From Methanothrix sp. (GTDB taxonomy: Archaea; Halobacteriota; Methanosarcinia; Methanotrichales; Methanotrichaceae): a stretch of DNA of 19,746 nt. Shown one piece after another: positions 7,512 through 15,637 of this stretch (positions are counted from its first letter, which is position 1; each line of letters begins with the position of its first letter). Location: the NCBI GenBank assembly GCA_023229165.1, contig JALNZQ010000020.1, positions 1-19,746 on the forward strand, written 5' to 3'. Under the pieces are notes generated by a model. The model was not told the DNA's origin. It saw only the letters and a list, made by a program, of their open reading frames with translations, and searched no databases. The position numbers and the translations under genes were made by a program.

Positions 7512-7895
7512 TTAGAAAAAATCATTAAAAGAATTAGGATTTATATTATTATTTGCAACATCAACATAAATATTCCCATTTGGATCAATAATAACACTAG
7601 GCTTTATATTCATATGTTTATTATCTATATCTTTAGTTGTTTCTAAAATAATATTTTCTGATTTTTTTATTCTTAATGCATTAATATTATTTATTCTATC
7701 ATATATTTTTCTTTTTGAAAAATCTTTAAGAATTTCATATGCTTCGGTTATTTCTCTAAAATTTTCTTCTGATTTTTTATCTCCATTGTTCTTATCAGGA
7801 TGATATTTTATAGCTAATTTTCTATAAGCTTTTTTTATATCATCTTCATTAGCATCATATTTTATATTTAAAATTTCATAAAAATTTGACATCAT
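7512..7895 (-). CDS. J-domain protein (DnaJ-like, J domain only)
   Basis: A J domain stimulates Hsp70 (DnaK) ATPase and brings it to clients. Residues 4-67 form a complete J domain: FYEILNIKYDANEDDIKKAY, the KYHPDKN loop with HPD at 32-34, then ENFREITEAYEILKD and KRKIYD. The protein is only 127 residues. After the J domain there is neither a Gly/Phe-rich linker, nor the four CxxCxGxG zinc repeats, nor the C-terminal substrate-binding domains of DnaJ. The remaining 60 residues resemble nothing I recognise. No DnaK is encoded here, so it probably recruits the host chaperone to an element-specific client such as a replication or assembly complex. A second ATG directly follows the first and could be the real start. 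Confidence 0.87.
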   Translation of the reverse strand: MMSNFYEILNIKYDANEDDIKKAYRKLAIKYHPDKNNGDKKSEENFREITEAYEILKDFSKRKIYDRINNINALRIKKSENIILETTKDIDNKHMNIKPSVIIDPNGNIYVDVANNNINPNSFNDFF

Positions 7896-8155
7896 AAATC
7901 TCTATTTTTTAAATAAGATTCTCTATTAAAAGAAACTAAATCGCTTTTTCTATTTCCTATGTTATAATTATTTAACTCTATTAAATCAGAAAAAAATATT
8001 TTCCAAAATAAATTTACAAAAAAATTTTTTTTAGCACATATTTCATGAATCTTATTGTCATTATTTTCTATATCTAAAGTATAAACTTTATAATATGAAC
8101 AATTATTTAATTCATTATAATGTTTTTTTCTGCAAGAACCTGAACAATATTTCAT
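7892..8155 (-). CDS. Small putative zinc-binding protein, unknown function
   Basis: Function not recognised. From the ATG at 8155 the protein has 87 residues. The N-terminus KYCSGSCRKKHYNELNNC has C4, C8, H12 and C19, with H37 and C40 further on, which suggests a small treble-clef or MYND-like zinc site; this is only a visual resemblance. A hydrophobic aromatic stretch follows (FFVNLFWKIFF, 45-55), too short and too flanked by charge to call a membrane helix confidently. The start lies just past the methyltransferase stop. The TGA stop overlaps the next gene's ATG as ATGA, so it is probably translationally coupled to the J-domain gene. A longer form from 8170 adds MRSCN. Confidence 0.6.
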   Translation of the reverse strand: MKYCSGSCRKKHYNELNNCSYYKVYTLDIENNDNKIHEICAKKNFFVNLFWKIFFSDLIELNNYNIGNRKSDLVSFNRESYLKNRDL

Positions 8156-8156
8156 A

Positions 8157-8897
8157 TTACAACTCCTCATCTAAATCAAAAAATGTTTTTTGTTCCATAC
8201 TATCATTTATTGATTTGTCTTGGTATCTTTTAATTGAATTTTCATAAAACTCTTTATTAATTTCAAATGCTATAAATTTTCTATTTAAATCTCTACATGC
8301 AATTACGGTTGTACCTGAACCTGAAAATGGATCTAAAATAATATCTTCTTTATTTGATGATATTTCTATTAATTCTTTAATAATATTTAATGGCTTTTCA
8401 GTAGGATGACCATATTTAGATGCTTTAACATTTGTCATTTTAATTTTTTTATATTTATAAAAATGTTCTTTCCCAACTAAATTATTAAAACAAGCACCAC
8501 ACTCTCTAATATACATTAAATATTCTATATCAGATAAATATTTATTATTTTTAGTTGGTATTGGATTCGTTTTACCCATTATTAACAAATCCCAATTATA
8601 TTTATTTTCTGTTGCAAAATTTATATAATCAACTAATAAATCTTTGGAACAAAATATATAAGCATTAAAAACTTTTAATACTCTCTTAATTTCTAATAAA
8701 AATTTATCAGGATCAAATTCATCAAGATTACTATCATGAACATTTTTAAGCCATTTTCTACTATTATGTAAACCACCACCAGAATCAGCATGAATTCTAT
8801 AAGGTGGATCTGTTACTACTAAATCAATACTTTTATCAGATATTTCTTTTAAAAGTAGATAAGAATTACCCAAAGTTATTTTATTTAAAAAATCCAT
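8157..8897 (-). CDS. DNA methyltransferase, N4/N6 amino type, beta class
   Basis: S-adenosylmethionine-dependent DNA methyltransferase, probably adenine-N6. The catalytic motif IV TDPPY is at 29-33 and the SAM-binding motif DPFSGSGTT at 189-197. Catalytic motif before SAM motif is the beta-class order. HPTEKP at 164-169 precedes motif I as usual in this family, and FIAFEINKEFYENSIKRY (208-225) completes the SAM fold. At 246 residues the target-recognition region between the motifs is small. No restriction endonuclease is beside it, so it looks like an orphan enzyme, perhaps for protection or marking of the element's DNA. The C-terminus QKTFFDLDEEL (236-246) resembles a sliding-clamp-binding tail. 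The recognition sequence cannot be predicted from this. A possible AAGGA lies about ten bases before the ATG. Confidence 0.9.
   Translation of the reverse strand: MDFLNKITLGNSYLLLKEISDKSIDLVVTDPPYRIHADSGGGLHNSRKWLKNVHDSNLDEFDPDKFLLEIKRVLKVFNAYIFCSKDLLVDYINFATENKYNWDLLIMGKTNPIPTKNNKYLSDIEYLMYIRECGACFNNLVGKEHFYKYKKIKMTNVKASKYGHPTEKPLNIIKELIEISSNKEDIILDPFSGSGTTVIACRDLNRKFIAFEINKEFYENSIKRYQDKSINDSMEQKTFFDLDEEL
8163..8168 (-). promoter_or_regulatory. Ribosome binding site deciding the start of the small zinc protein
   Basis: Minus-strand GAGGAG lies seven bases before the ATG at 8155, within the last codons of the methyltransferase gene. The upstream ATG at 8170 has no SD and would overlap this site. 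Confidence 0.7.
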
Positions 8898-8910
8898 TTA
8901 TATTCTATCC

Positions 8911-10104
8911 TTATATATTCATTTCATAAATTTCCATTGCTTCTATTAATATATCTTCCATTTCATCTATGACTTCAGGTTTAAAATTATTTTTTTTAGT
9001 ACTTATTGTTTTAAAAATATGTCTACAATATTCATATACATTTTTATCAATTAAAATTGTATTTAATTTATTTTCATATCTTAATCTAAAAACATTAATT
9101 GTCATACATTTTGGACAAACACCACACATTCTATTATAAAATGGAAAATTAGGATATTTAGATAATGCTCTATTTTTATGTGATTTATATATATGACTCA
9201 ACATCATACAACTAACAGTTTCTTTCATAATATCAGCATTATTTTTCATAAGATAAATTAAAGATTCTTTAGTATCTGAAACACCACTACTAATTTTAAT
9301 ATCTACATTTATATTTTCTAAAAACTTATTAAATAAACCTATCATTTTTCCTGTTTCACTGATAGTAGGTGGTTGAACCTGAAAAATGTCTTTTTCACTC
9401 TCTAATGTACCTAAAATTATATTCCCTATTCCAAAATCAAATGCTATTGGAACTATTAATGCAGTAGCCATAGCTATTTCTGCACCATTATAAATTCCTC
9501 TATATTTTTTAAAACTATAATGTATAGGAACAACTATTAGCTTTATACCTAATTTATCACATATTATTTTAGAAGCCTCTAATTCTTCGACTGGTAAAAT
9601 TTTCATAATACTATTTATATTTACTGCAATAACATTGTCTTTACCATATTTATTAATAGCAGATATTAATGCATATACTGAATCTTTTCCTCCAGATAAT
9701 GCTACAATAGCCTTTTTATTAGATAACTCTTTTTTCTTTATACATGAAAAATCAACATCAAAACCAATAGTTAATATTTTAGGATAATCTAAAGACATTC
9801 TTTCATAATATAAATTTATCATTTTAATAACATTATCATTTAAATTATGTTCAAAAGAAATAGTTTTAGGAAAATAATTTGCAGCTATAGAATAAAATGC
9901 ACCTATATTATAAAACAATAAATCAAATAATTCAATATTTCTTTTATAATATTCATTTTCCTCAACAATGAATCTTTTATTATTAGAAATTAGTTCAAAT
10001 CCTTCTTGACTTAAATAAGATAAAACATCTCTTTTAGGATCATTAATTAATGGTAATGACTCTAAAACATCTGTGGTTTGATAATTTCTTAATTTAGAAG
10101 ACAT
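8911..10104 (-). CDS. PP-loop ATPase, QueC-like, with N-terminal extension
   Basis: The protein has the PP-loop pyrophosphatase signature ALSGGKDS (135-142), which activates a carboxyl or carbonyl group with ATP. It also has a C-terminal zinc motif C299, C327, C330, C333 (CGVCPKC), as in 7-cyano-7-deazaguanine synthase QueC, although the first cysteine is much further away (27 residues rather than about 8). At 397 residues it is far longer than QueC (about 220-240). Residues 1-125 are an extension I do not recognise. QueC relatives act in queuosine synthesis, phage deazaguanine DNA modification and some defence systems. None of the partner genes (QueD, QueE, FolE, a DpdA-like TGT) is in this window. 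It overlaps the end of dnaE by one base, with a GGAGA site upstream, and a DNA methyltransferase follows. PP-loop fold is confident; substrate unknown. Confidence 0.75.
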   Translation of the reverse strand: MSSKLRNYQTTDVLESLPLINDPKRDVLSYLSQEGFELISNNKRFIVEENEYYKRNIELFDLLFYNIGAFYSIAANYFPKTISFEHNLNDNVIKMINLYYERMSLDYPKILTIGFDVDFSCIKKKELSNKKAIVALSGGKDSVYALISAINKYGKDNVIAVNINSIMKILPVEELEASKIICDKLGIKLIVVPIHYSFKKYRGIYNGAEIAMATALIVPIAFDFGIGNIILGTLESEKDIFQVQPPTISETGKMIGLFNKFLENINVDIKISSGVSDTKESLIYLMKNNADIMKETVSCMMLSHIYKSHKNRALSKYPNFPFYNRMCGVCPKCMTINVFRLRYENKLNTILIDKNVYEYCRHIFKTISTKKNNFKPEVIDEMEDILIEAMEIYEMNI

Positions 10105-13100
10105 TAAAAATTCTCCAATATAGTAAAACCTAATTTTTTTACAGCTAAAATAAAATTTTCATTAATAGATAATTTTATACTCGTAAATTTATAATTATTA
10201 TGTAATACAAATCTTAATGTATAATCATTACCCCTATTACAATTAATCAAATTTCTTAACTGTTCAATATCACCTCTATTTTTACCATTAACATTTATAG
10301 TGATATAACCACCACTTTCAATTTCTGATTGTTCAGGTATTCTAACACTATCCACTATAATTTGAGCTTTATCATTATTATCTCTATCAACTCTACCAGT
10401 AACAACTACTATATTACCAACTGTTAATTTATCACCATGATTTTCTCTAGCTTTATCAAATAATATAGCAGGGATTGAACCTGTATCATCCATAAGTTCT
10501 AAACAAAGCATAGTACCTTTAGAATATGTTTTAGCTTTATTATCAATAACTACACATGGCACTTCAACTCTTTGCCCTGTATAATCATCTAAATTATTAG
10601 CTTTAACAGAATTAAATTTAGCAAATAAATTTTTAGCTATATCTAATGAATTATATGTTATAGACACACCTAAAACTTCCCTTTCCATATCCCCCTTTTC
10701 TTTGTCTGACCAATCTTCACAATTAGGCAAAGATAAAATTATATCTTGAGTATCATCATATTCATCATCTAAATCAAAAAAAGTAACAGTATCTTTTTCA
10801 GACATTATTTTCTTACCTACATCAATTGCTTCTGATATTATTGACATTAATTGAGGTCTATTTGCTATTTTATCAAAAGAACCACACTTAATTAAATTTT
10901 CAACAATTTTTTTACCAACTTTTACTCTACTACAAAAATTTTCTAATGTTGTATAAGTACCATTTTTTCTTTCTGATAAAATATTTTCTACTGCTACATC
11001 ACCAACATTACGAATAGCTCCCATACCATATCTAATTTCATTATTATTAGTTACTTCAAAACCTTTATAACTATCGTTTATATCTGGTAATAATATCGGG
11101 ATACCTAATCTTTTAGCTTCAACAAAATATTCTTGAACTTTATCTTCTTTATCTACAATAGAAGTTAATAATGATGCCATAAATTCTACCGTATAATGAA
11201 CTTTTAAATATGCTGTAATATAAGACAAAAATGCATAACATAAACTATGAGATTTATTAAAACCATAAGCAGCGAATTTTTCAATATCATCAAATAATTG
11301 AGTCATTATCTCATTAGATAAACCACTAGTTTTTATACCTCCATTTACAAACTCTTCTCTCATAGCATCCATAACATTTTTTTTCTTCTTACCCATAGCT
11401 TTTCTTAAAACATCTCCTCTACCCATAGTAAAACCACATAATTTTACTGCTATTTGCATAATCTGTTCTTGATAAACTATAACACCATATGTTTCTTGTA
11501 AAATTTCTTTCATAGATGGATGAATATAAGTTACAAATTCCTCTCCATTTTTTCTTTTTACAAATTTATCTGTCATTCCAGATTGTATAGGGCCAGGTCT
11601 ATAAAGAGCTAATAAGGCTACTAAATCTCTAAAGTTATTATCTTTAAAACCCATTTGAGCTAATAACTTTCTCATTCCATGACTTTCTAACTGAAAAACA
11701 CCTTCAGTTTCACCATTAGCTAAAGAACTATAAACTTCAGGATCATTCAATGGTAATTTAGTTATAGATAAATCTATACCTCTTCTTTCTTTAATTAATC
11801 TTACTGTCTCGTTTATAACAGTCATAGTTCTTAAACCAAGAAAATCAACCTTAAGCATTCCTGCTGCATCTACACTTTCCATATCATATTGAGTAGCTAT
11901 CTGACTATCTTTGTCTACTGCTACAGGAACATAACTATCAATATTACCACTTGTTACAACAACACCACTAGCATGAATACCTGAATATTTTATACATCCT
12001 TCTAATGTTTTACTAATTTTTAATAATTCTTTATTTTTTTCAGTAGATTCTAAAAGTTTTTTTAATTCTTCATTAGCTTGTAAATTATTATCTAATGTAT
12101 CTGTAGGCAATAAAACTAATTTAGATATTTTTTGACTATCCATAAATGAAATGTCTAATACTTTTGCTACCGCATTGATAACACTTTTTGCACCTAAAAA
12201 TCCAAATGTAATAATATTACTTACATTTTCTTTACCATATTTATTGACAACATAATCGATAACTTCCTGTCTTCGGAAATAACAAAAATCTATATCAATA
12301 TCAGGCATTGATACACGTTCTGGATTCAAAAATCTTTCAAAAAATAAACCATATTCTAATGGATTAACATCTGTAATATTTAAACAATAAACAACTATAC
12401 TTCCTGCAGCCGAGCCCCTACCAGGCCCTACTGCAATACCTTTATTTTTAGCCCAGTTAACAAAATCATATACCAATAAAAAATATTCAGAGAAACCACA
12501 TTTTTTAATAACAGACAATTCTGTTTTTATACGATCTTTTACTTCAGGTGTAATAATATCAAATCTTTTTTTTGCGCCCTCATAAACTTTTTTTTCCAAA
12601 TAACTATCTAATGTATCACCTTGAGGTATATCATATTTTGGAAAATGATGAGTTTTAAAATCCATCTCGAAATTAACTTTATCAGCTATTTCTTGAGTTC
12701 TATATACAGCATCTGTAGAATCAGGAAACAATTCTAACATTTCTTGTTCTGTAGTAACATGATAACTATAACCATCATATTTTCTTCTATCTTCATCGTC
12801 TCTTTTCTTATTTGAATTAATACATAACATTATATCATGTGATTCTGAATCTTCTTTTTCTATATAATGTGCATCATTAGTAGCAACTAATGGTATACTT
12901 TTTTTAAAAGATATATCCTTAAAATAACGTCTTACAATATCTTCATCTTTTATATGATGATTTTGTATTTCTAAGTAGAAATCATCTTTATAAGTATTAT
13001 GATACCATTCAACTTCTTGATTAGCTTTATCTAACTGATTATTAATCACATATTGTTGTATAGTACCTGCTAAACATGCTGTTAAACATATTATACCATC

Positions 13101-13487
13101 TCTATATTGATATAATGTTTCCTTGTCAACTCTAGGCTTATAATAAAAGCCTTCAGTATATCCTAACGAGCACAATTTAATTAAATTTTTATAACCTATA
13201 TTGTTTTTAGCTAATAAGACTAAATGACCATAACCTCTTTTTCCTTTTATTCCTTGTTTATCTGTCATTTTACCATGAGAAACATAAAGTTCACATCCTA
13301 TGATAGGTTTTATTCCTAATTCTTTAGCTTTTTTGTAAAAAACTACAGAACCAAACATATTACCATGATCTGTTAAAGCTACAGAATTTTGATTAATATT
13401 TTTAATCTTATTAAAAAGAGGATTAATTTGGGTGATAGAATCACCTATAGAATATGTAGTATGTAAATGTAAGTGTGAAAAAGCCAT
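10104..13487 (-). CDS. dnaE: DNA polymerase III alpha subunit, DnaE type
   Basis: Family C replicative DNA polymerase, 1127 residues, full length for DnaE. The PHP domain spans about 1-275 (HLHLHT at 5-10, TDHGN at 39-43, GCELY at 64-68, NDAH at 204-207). The palm has PDIDIDF at 395-401, giving catalytic Asp396 and Asp398, with the third Asp548 in LKVDFLG. GPGRGSA at 354-360 and RPGPIQSGM at 630-638 are also diagnostic. A helix-hairpin-helix region covers about 800-880, then a TFFDLDDE segment at 902-909 where DnaE carries its internal clamp-binding motif, an OB fold about 970-1050, and a short C-terminal domain. There is no inserted DnaQ exonuclease, so it is not PolC. GGAG lies five bases before the ATG. 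Its TAA overlaps the next gene's ATG as TAATG. Confidence 0.97.
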   Translation of the reverse strand: MAFSHLHLHTTYSIGDSITQINPLFNKIKNINQNSVALTDHGNMFGSVVFYKKAKELGIKPIIGCELYVSHGKMTDKQGIKGKRGYGHLVLLAKNNIGYKNLIKLCSLGYTEGFYYKPRVDKETLYQYRDGIICLTACLAGTIQQYVINNQLDKANQEVEWYHNTYKDDFYLEIQNHHIKDEDIVRRYFKDISFKKSIPLVATNDAHYIEKEDSESHDIMLCINSNKKRDDEDRRKYDGYSYHVTTEQEMLELFPDSTDAVYRTQEIADKVNFEMDFKTHHFPKYDIPQGDTLDSYLEKKVYEGAKKRFDIITPEVKDRIKTELSVIKKCGFSEYFLLVYDFVNWAKNKGIAVGPGRGSAAGSIVVYCLNITDVNPLEYGLFFERFLNPERVSMPDIDIDFCYFRRQEVIDYVVNKYGKENVSNIITFGFLGAKSVINAVAKVLDISFMDSQKISKLVLLPTDTLDNNLQANEELKKLLESTEKNKELLKISKTLEGCIKYSGIHASGVVVTSGNIDSYVPVAVDKDSQIATQYDMESVDAAGMLKVDFLGLRTMTVINETVRLIKERRGIDLSITKLPLNDPEVYSSLANGETEGVFQLESHGMRKLLAQMGFKDNNFRDLVALLALYRPGPIQSGMTDKFVKRKNGEEFVTYIHPSMKEILQETYGVIVYQEQIMQIAVKLCGFTMGRGDVLRKAMGKKKKNVMDAMREEFVNGGIKTSGLSNEIMTQLFDDIEKFAAYGFNKSHSLCYAFLSYITAYLKVHYTVEFMASLLTSIVDKEDKVQEYFVEAKRLGIPILLPDINDSYKGFEVTNNNEIRYGMGAIRNVGDVAVENILSERKNGTYTTLENFCSRVKVGKKIVENLIKCGSFDKIANRPQLMSIISEAIDVGKKIMSEKDTVTFFDLDDEYDDTQDIILSLPNCEDWSDKEKGDMEREVLGVSITYNSLDIAKNLFAKFNSVKANNLDDYTGQRVEVPCVVIDNKAKTYSKGTMLCLELMDDTGSIPAILFDKARENHGDKLTVGNIVVVTGRVDRDNNDKAQIIVDSVRIPEQSEIESGGYITINVNGKNRGDIEQLRNLINCNRGNDYTLRFVLHNNYKFTSIKLSINENFILAVKKLGFTILENF

Positions 13488-13500
13488 TATTTCTCCAATT

Positions 13501-14316
13501 TTATAAATAATCTAACATTATTGACATTATAACAACAACAACTAAATCCTTATTAATATTTCTATTTTTTATTAAATTTCTATAATGATTTAACATATCA
13601 ATTTTTTCTATTATATTTTTAAATCTCATTTTTTTTATATATTCTTCTATACCATTACTGATTAAATTAGATCCTAATGAATAACACAATGCATCTCTTA
13701 ATAATATTATATTAAAATCTACAAATTCTAATAAAAAAGATTTATCTTTATTTGAAGAAATTATCTTACATTTATTAAAAAATTCTGATAAATTATTAGA
13801 ACAAGATTCTAAATCTTGAACATATTTTAAAAAATTAATACTATAATCTTTTTTAAAACTATAATTTATTTGTCTACATCTTGATCTTATTGTTGTAAGT
13901 AAACCAAAAATATTATCAGTTATCAAAAATATTATTGTTTTTTTAGGAGATTCTTCTAATATTTTTAATAGAGAATTTTGTGCTTGCTCTGTCATTCTAT
14001 CAGCATAATTAATTGCAATTATTCTGTATTTAGCATTAAATGGTTTTAATATTGCTTCTTTTTGTAATAATCGTATATCATCAATTTTTATAGTATCAGT
14101 AGCTAAAAATTCTGCTTCATTCGGAAATACAATAACATCAGGATGTTCTGATCTATTTATCATTGAACATGTTGGACAACTATCACAAAAAACATCTTCA
14201 TTACAATTTAATTGTTTAGCAAAATTTAATACTTCTTTAATACCATAAGATAAATTTATAGTATTTAAAATATAAGAATTGCTTATACCATATTTAATTG
14301 ATTCTGTTAAATTCAT
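13501..14316 (-). CDS. holB: DNA polymerase III delta' subunit
   Basis: Delta' is the stator of the clamp loader. From the ATG at 14316 it is 271 residues. The zinc module common to DnaX and delta' is present (C38, C44, C47, C50; CDSCPTC), followed by the very typical block KIDDIRLLQKEAILKPF (77-93), QAQNSLLKILEESPKKTIIF (111-130) and the SRC motif at 145-147. The position of the P-loop (residues 14-30, SYILNTINLSYGIKEVL) has lost GxxxxGK[ST], so it should not hydrolyse ATP, as in E. coli delta'. The C-terminal third is diverged. The ATG lies two bases after the sigma-like gene's TAA and lacks an SD, suggesting re-initiation. A TTG at 14328 in the same frame is a possible alternative start and would overlap the upstream gene. 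DnaE starts 13 bases after its stop. Confidence 0.87.
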   Translation of the reverse strand: MNLTESIKYGISNSYILNTINLSYGIKEVLNFAKQLNCNEDVFCDSCPTCSMINRSEHPDVIVFPNEAEFLATDTIKIDDIRLLQKEAILKPFNAKYRIIAINYADRMTEQAQNSLLKILEESPKKTIIFLITDNIFGLLTTIRSRCRQINYSFKKDYSINFLKYVQDLESCSNNLSEFFNKCKIISSNKDKSFLLEFVDFNIILLRDALCYSLGSNLISNGIEEYIKKMRFKNIIEKIDMLNHYRNLIKNRNINKDLVVVVIMSIMLDYL

Positions 14317-14318
14317 AA

Positions 14319-15248
14319 TTATACACAATACGCTTCAAATATTTTTCTTAATATTACACTATTTTTCTTTAATTTTTGTCTTGCTTTTAATTCAATTTGC
14401 CAAGACAAAGATTTAGCTGATTCATCAGTATTACCTTTATCTTTTTGAAAACAAATTTCTCGTCCTATTTCTTTAAATGTTAATCCACCCCTATCATCTA
14501 ATCCCCATCTTTTAACAATAACATCAAATTCATCTTCATTTAAATGTTCTTTCATTTCTAAAATTAACAATTCTTTCAATTGTTTTAACTCTATTTCTTC
14601 TACAAAATTATCAGAATTATCTGATAATTCACCAATATTTTCAACGTTTAAAATATTTGCTACATCTTCATTTTCAATATTAATATTTCTAGAATTCCAA
14701 TTTTTTTGTTCACGAATAGTATTCAATAATGACCCATAAACATATCTTTTAAGATATGGTATTGGAGAATTACCATCGCTTTTAGCTCTATTAGTTTTAT
14801 ATGAGCATGCACCCTTATATAGAGCTATTCTACAAGAACTATGTAATTCGTCTATAGGAACTATACAAGAAGTCCCATGAAGTTTATTCGCTTCTGAATA
14901 TGCTAATTTTAAATATGTATTATAAATTTTTATAGCATCTTCTCTATTTATAACATTTTCTTCATCTTCATCTACTTCATCTACTTCTTTTATATATCTT
15001 TCTATATCTGTTTCTATGTCACATATAGTATATAACCCTTTAACATTTGGAACTCTTCTAAAGATACCTTCTTCAGATTTTATAGAAGAATTTAATATTC
15101 CTCTTATTTGTGCTTTAAAATTTATAGAATCTTTCTTATTTAATTTCTCAGAAACATTTTTATATATATCTGATAAATAACATGGCTGATTTTTTTCTTG
15201 TAACAATCTAATTAATATTGCTTTTAAAGAAGTAGATCTAACAGACAT
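14319..15248 (-). CDS. Sigma-70-like factor with N-terminal HARE-HTH-like winged helix
   Basis: Probably a transcription initiation factor that steers host RNA polymerase to the element's own promoters. From the ATG at 15248 it is 309 residues. Residues 1-77 resemble a HARE-HTH/RpoE-delta type winged helix (AILIRLLQEKNQPCYLSDIY, then IFRRVPNVKGLYTI). An acidic linker (VDEVDEDEE, about 89-97) follows. Residues 105-190 look like sigma region 2 (PIDELHSSCRIALYKGACSY, then PYLKRYVYGSLLNTIREQ). Residues 235-297 look like region 4, with LNEDEFDVIVKRWGL, LTFKEIG and a recognition-helix-like SLSWQIELKARQKLKK. Region 3 is short or absent. It lies between replication genes, and its TAA is two bases before the delta' ATG. 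The sigma call is good; the N-terminal domain name is less certain. Confidence 0.75.
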   Translation of the reverse strand: MSVRSTSLKAILIRLLQEKNQPCYLSDIYKNVSEKLNKKDSINFKAQIRGILNSSIKSEEGIFRRVPNVKGLYTICDIETDIERYIKEVDEVDEDEENVINREDAIKIYNTYLKLAYSEANKLHGTSCIVPIDELHSSCRIALYKGACSYKTNRAKSDGNSPIPYLKRYVYGSLLNTIREQKNWNSRNINIENEDVANILNVENIGELSDNSDNFVEEIELKQLKELLILEMKEHLNEDEFDVIVKRWGLDDRGGLTFKEIGREICFQKDKGNTDESAKSLSWQIELKARQKLKKNSVILRKIFEAYCV

Positions 15249-15254
15249 TATATG

Positions 15255-15259
15255 CCTCC
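15255..15259 (-). promoter_or_regulatory. Ribosome binding site deciding the start of the winged-helix sigma-like gene
   Basis: Minus-strand GGAGG lies six bases before the ATG at 15248. The upstream in-frame ATG at 15281 would place this SD inside the coding region and would add eleven hydrophobic residues unlike the family. The 15248 start is therefore strongly preferred. Confidence 0.8.
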
Positions 15260-15320
15260 AATAAAAAGTTAAAAACAACAATTTTTATTTATTTAATTGC
15301 TGTTGAATTTTAAAATTATT

Positions 15321-15626
15321 TTATTTTTTGTTGTTTTTAAAACTTAAAAATTTTTCATATATACCTACTAATATCTTAAGTTCGTTTTTCTGTTCTAATG
15401 AAGTTTCATTTGTTTTTCTCAATTCGTTTAATTGTTTTTCAATAATATTTACTTCTAAATCTTGAAGTTTAATGTTTTTTTTAATTTCTTCTAATATACT
15501 TATCATTGATTTATTGTGATAAATAAAATTAGTAATGTTTTGTATTATATCATTAAAATTATTTATATCATTTTCTACAAAAGCCATCCTAAATTTAGGA
15601 TCATTTTGGCACTCTTCCATTTTCAT
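15321..15626 (-). CDS. Small coiled-coil protein, unknown function
   Basis: Function not recognised. The 101-residue protein has a short non-helical start (MKMEECQNDPKF) and is then almost entirely charged helix with heptad-like spacing of I/L/V, most clearly from about residue 40 to 95. There is no signal peptide and no membrane segment. It starts eleven bases after the delta-subunit stop, and a GGGGA lies about seven bases before the ATG at 15626, so it looks co-translated with holA. A second Met two codons later is a possible alternative start. A structural or adaptor role in the replication operon is only a guess. Confidence 0.65.
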   Translation of the reverse strand: MKMEECQNDPKFRMAFVENDINNFNDIIQNITNFIYHNKSMISILEEIKKNIKLQDLEVNIIEKQLNELRKTNETSLEQKNELKILVGIYEKFLSFKNNKK

Positions 15627-15637
15627 AAATATTTCCC

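Noticed and set aside
14317..14328. TTG start at 14328 for the delta' subunit
   Set aside because: It adds only four residues, has no SD, and would overlap the upstream gene; the ATG at 14316, two bases after the upstream TAA, is simpler. Neither is proven.
15282..15320. Possible terminator hairpin (CAATT with AATTG, then a T-run) before the winged-helix sigma-like gene
   Set aside because: The stem is only five A/T-rich pairs with a long loop, which is below what can be told from chance in this composition.
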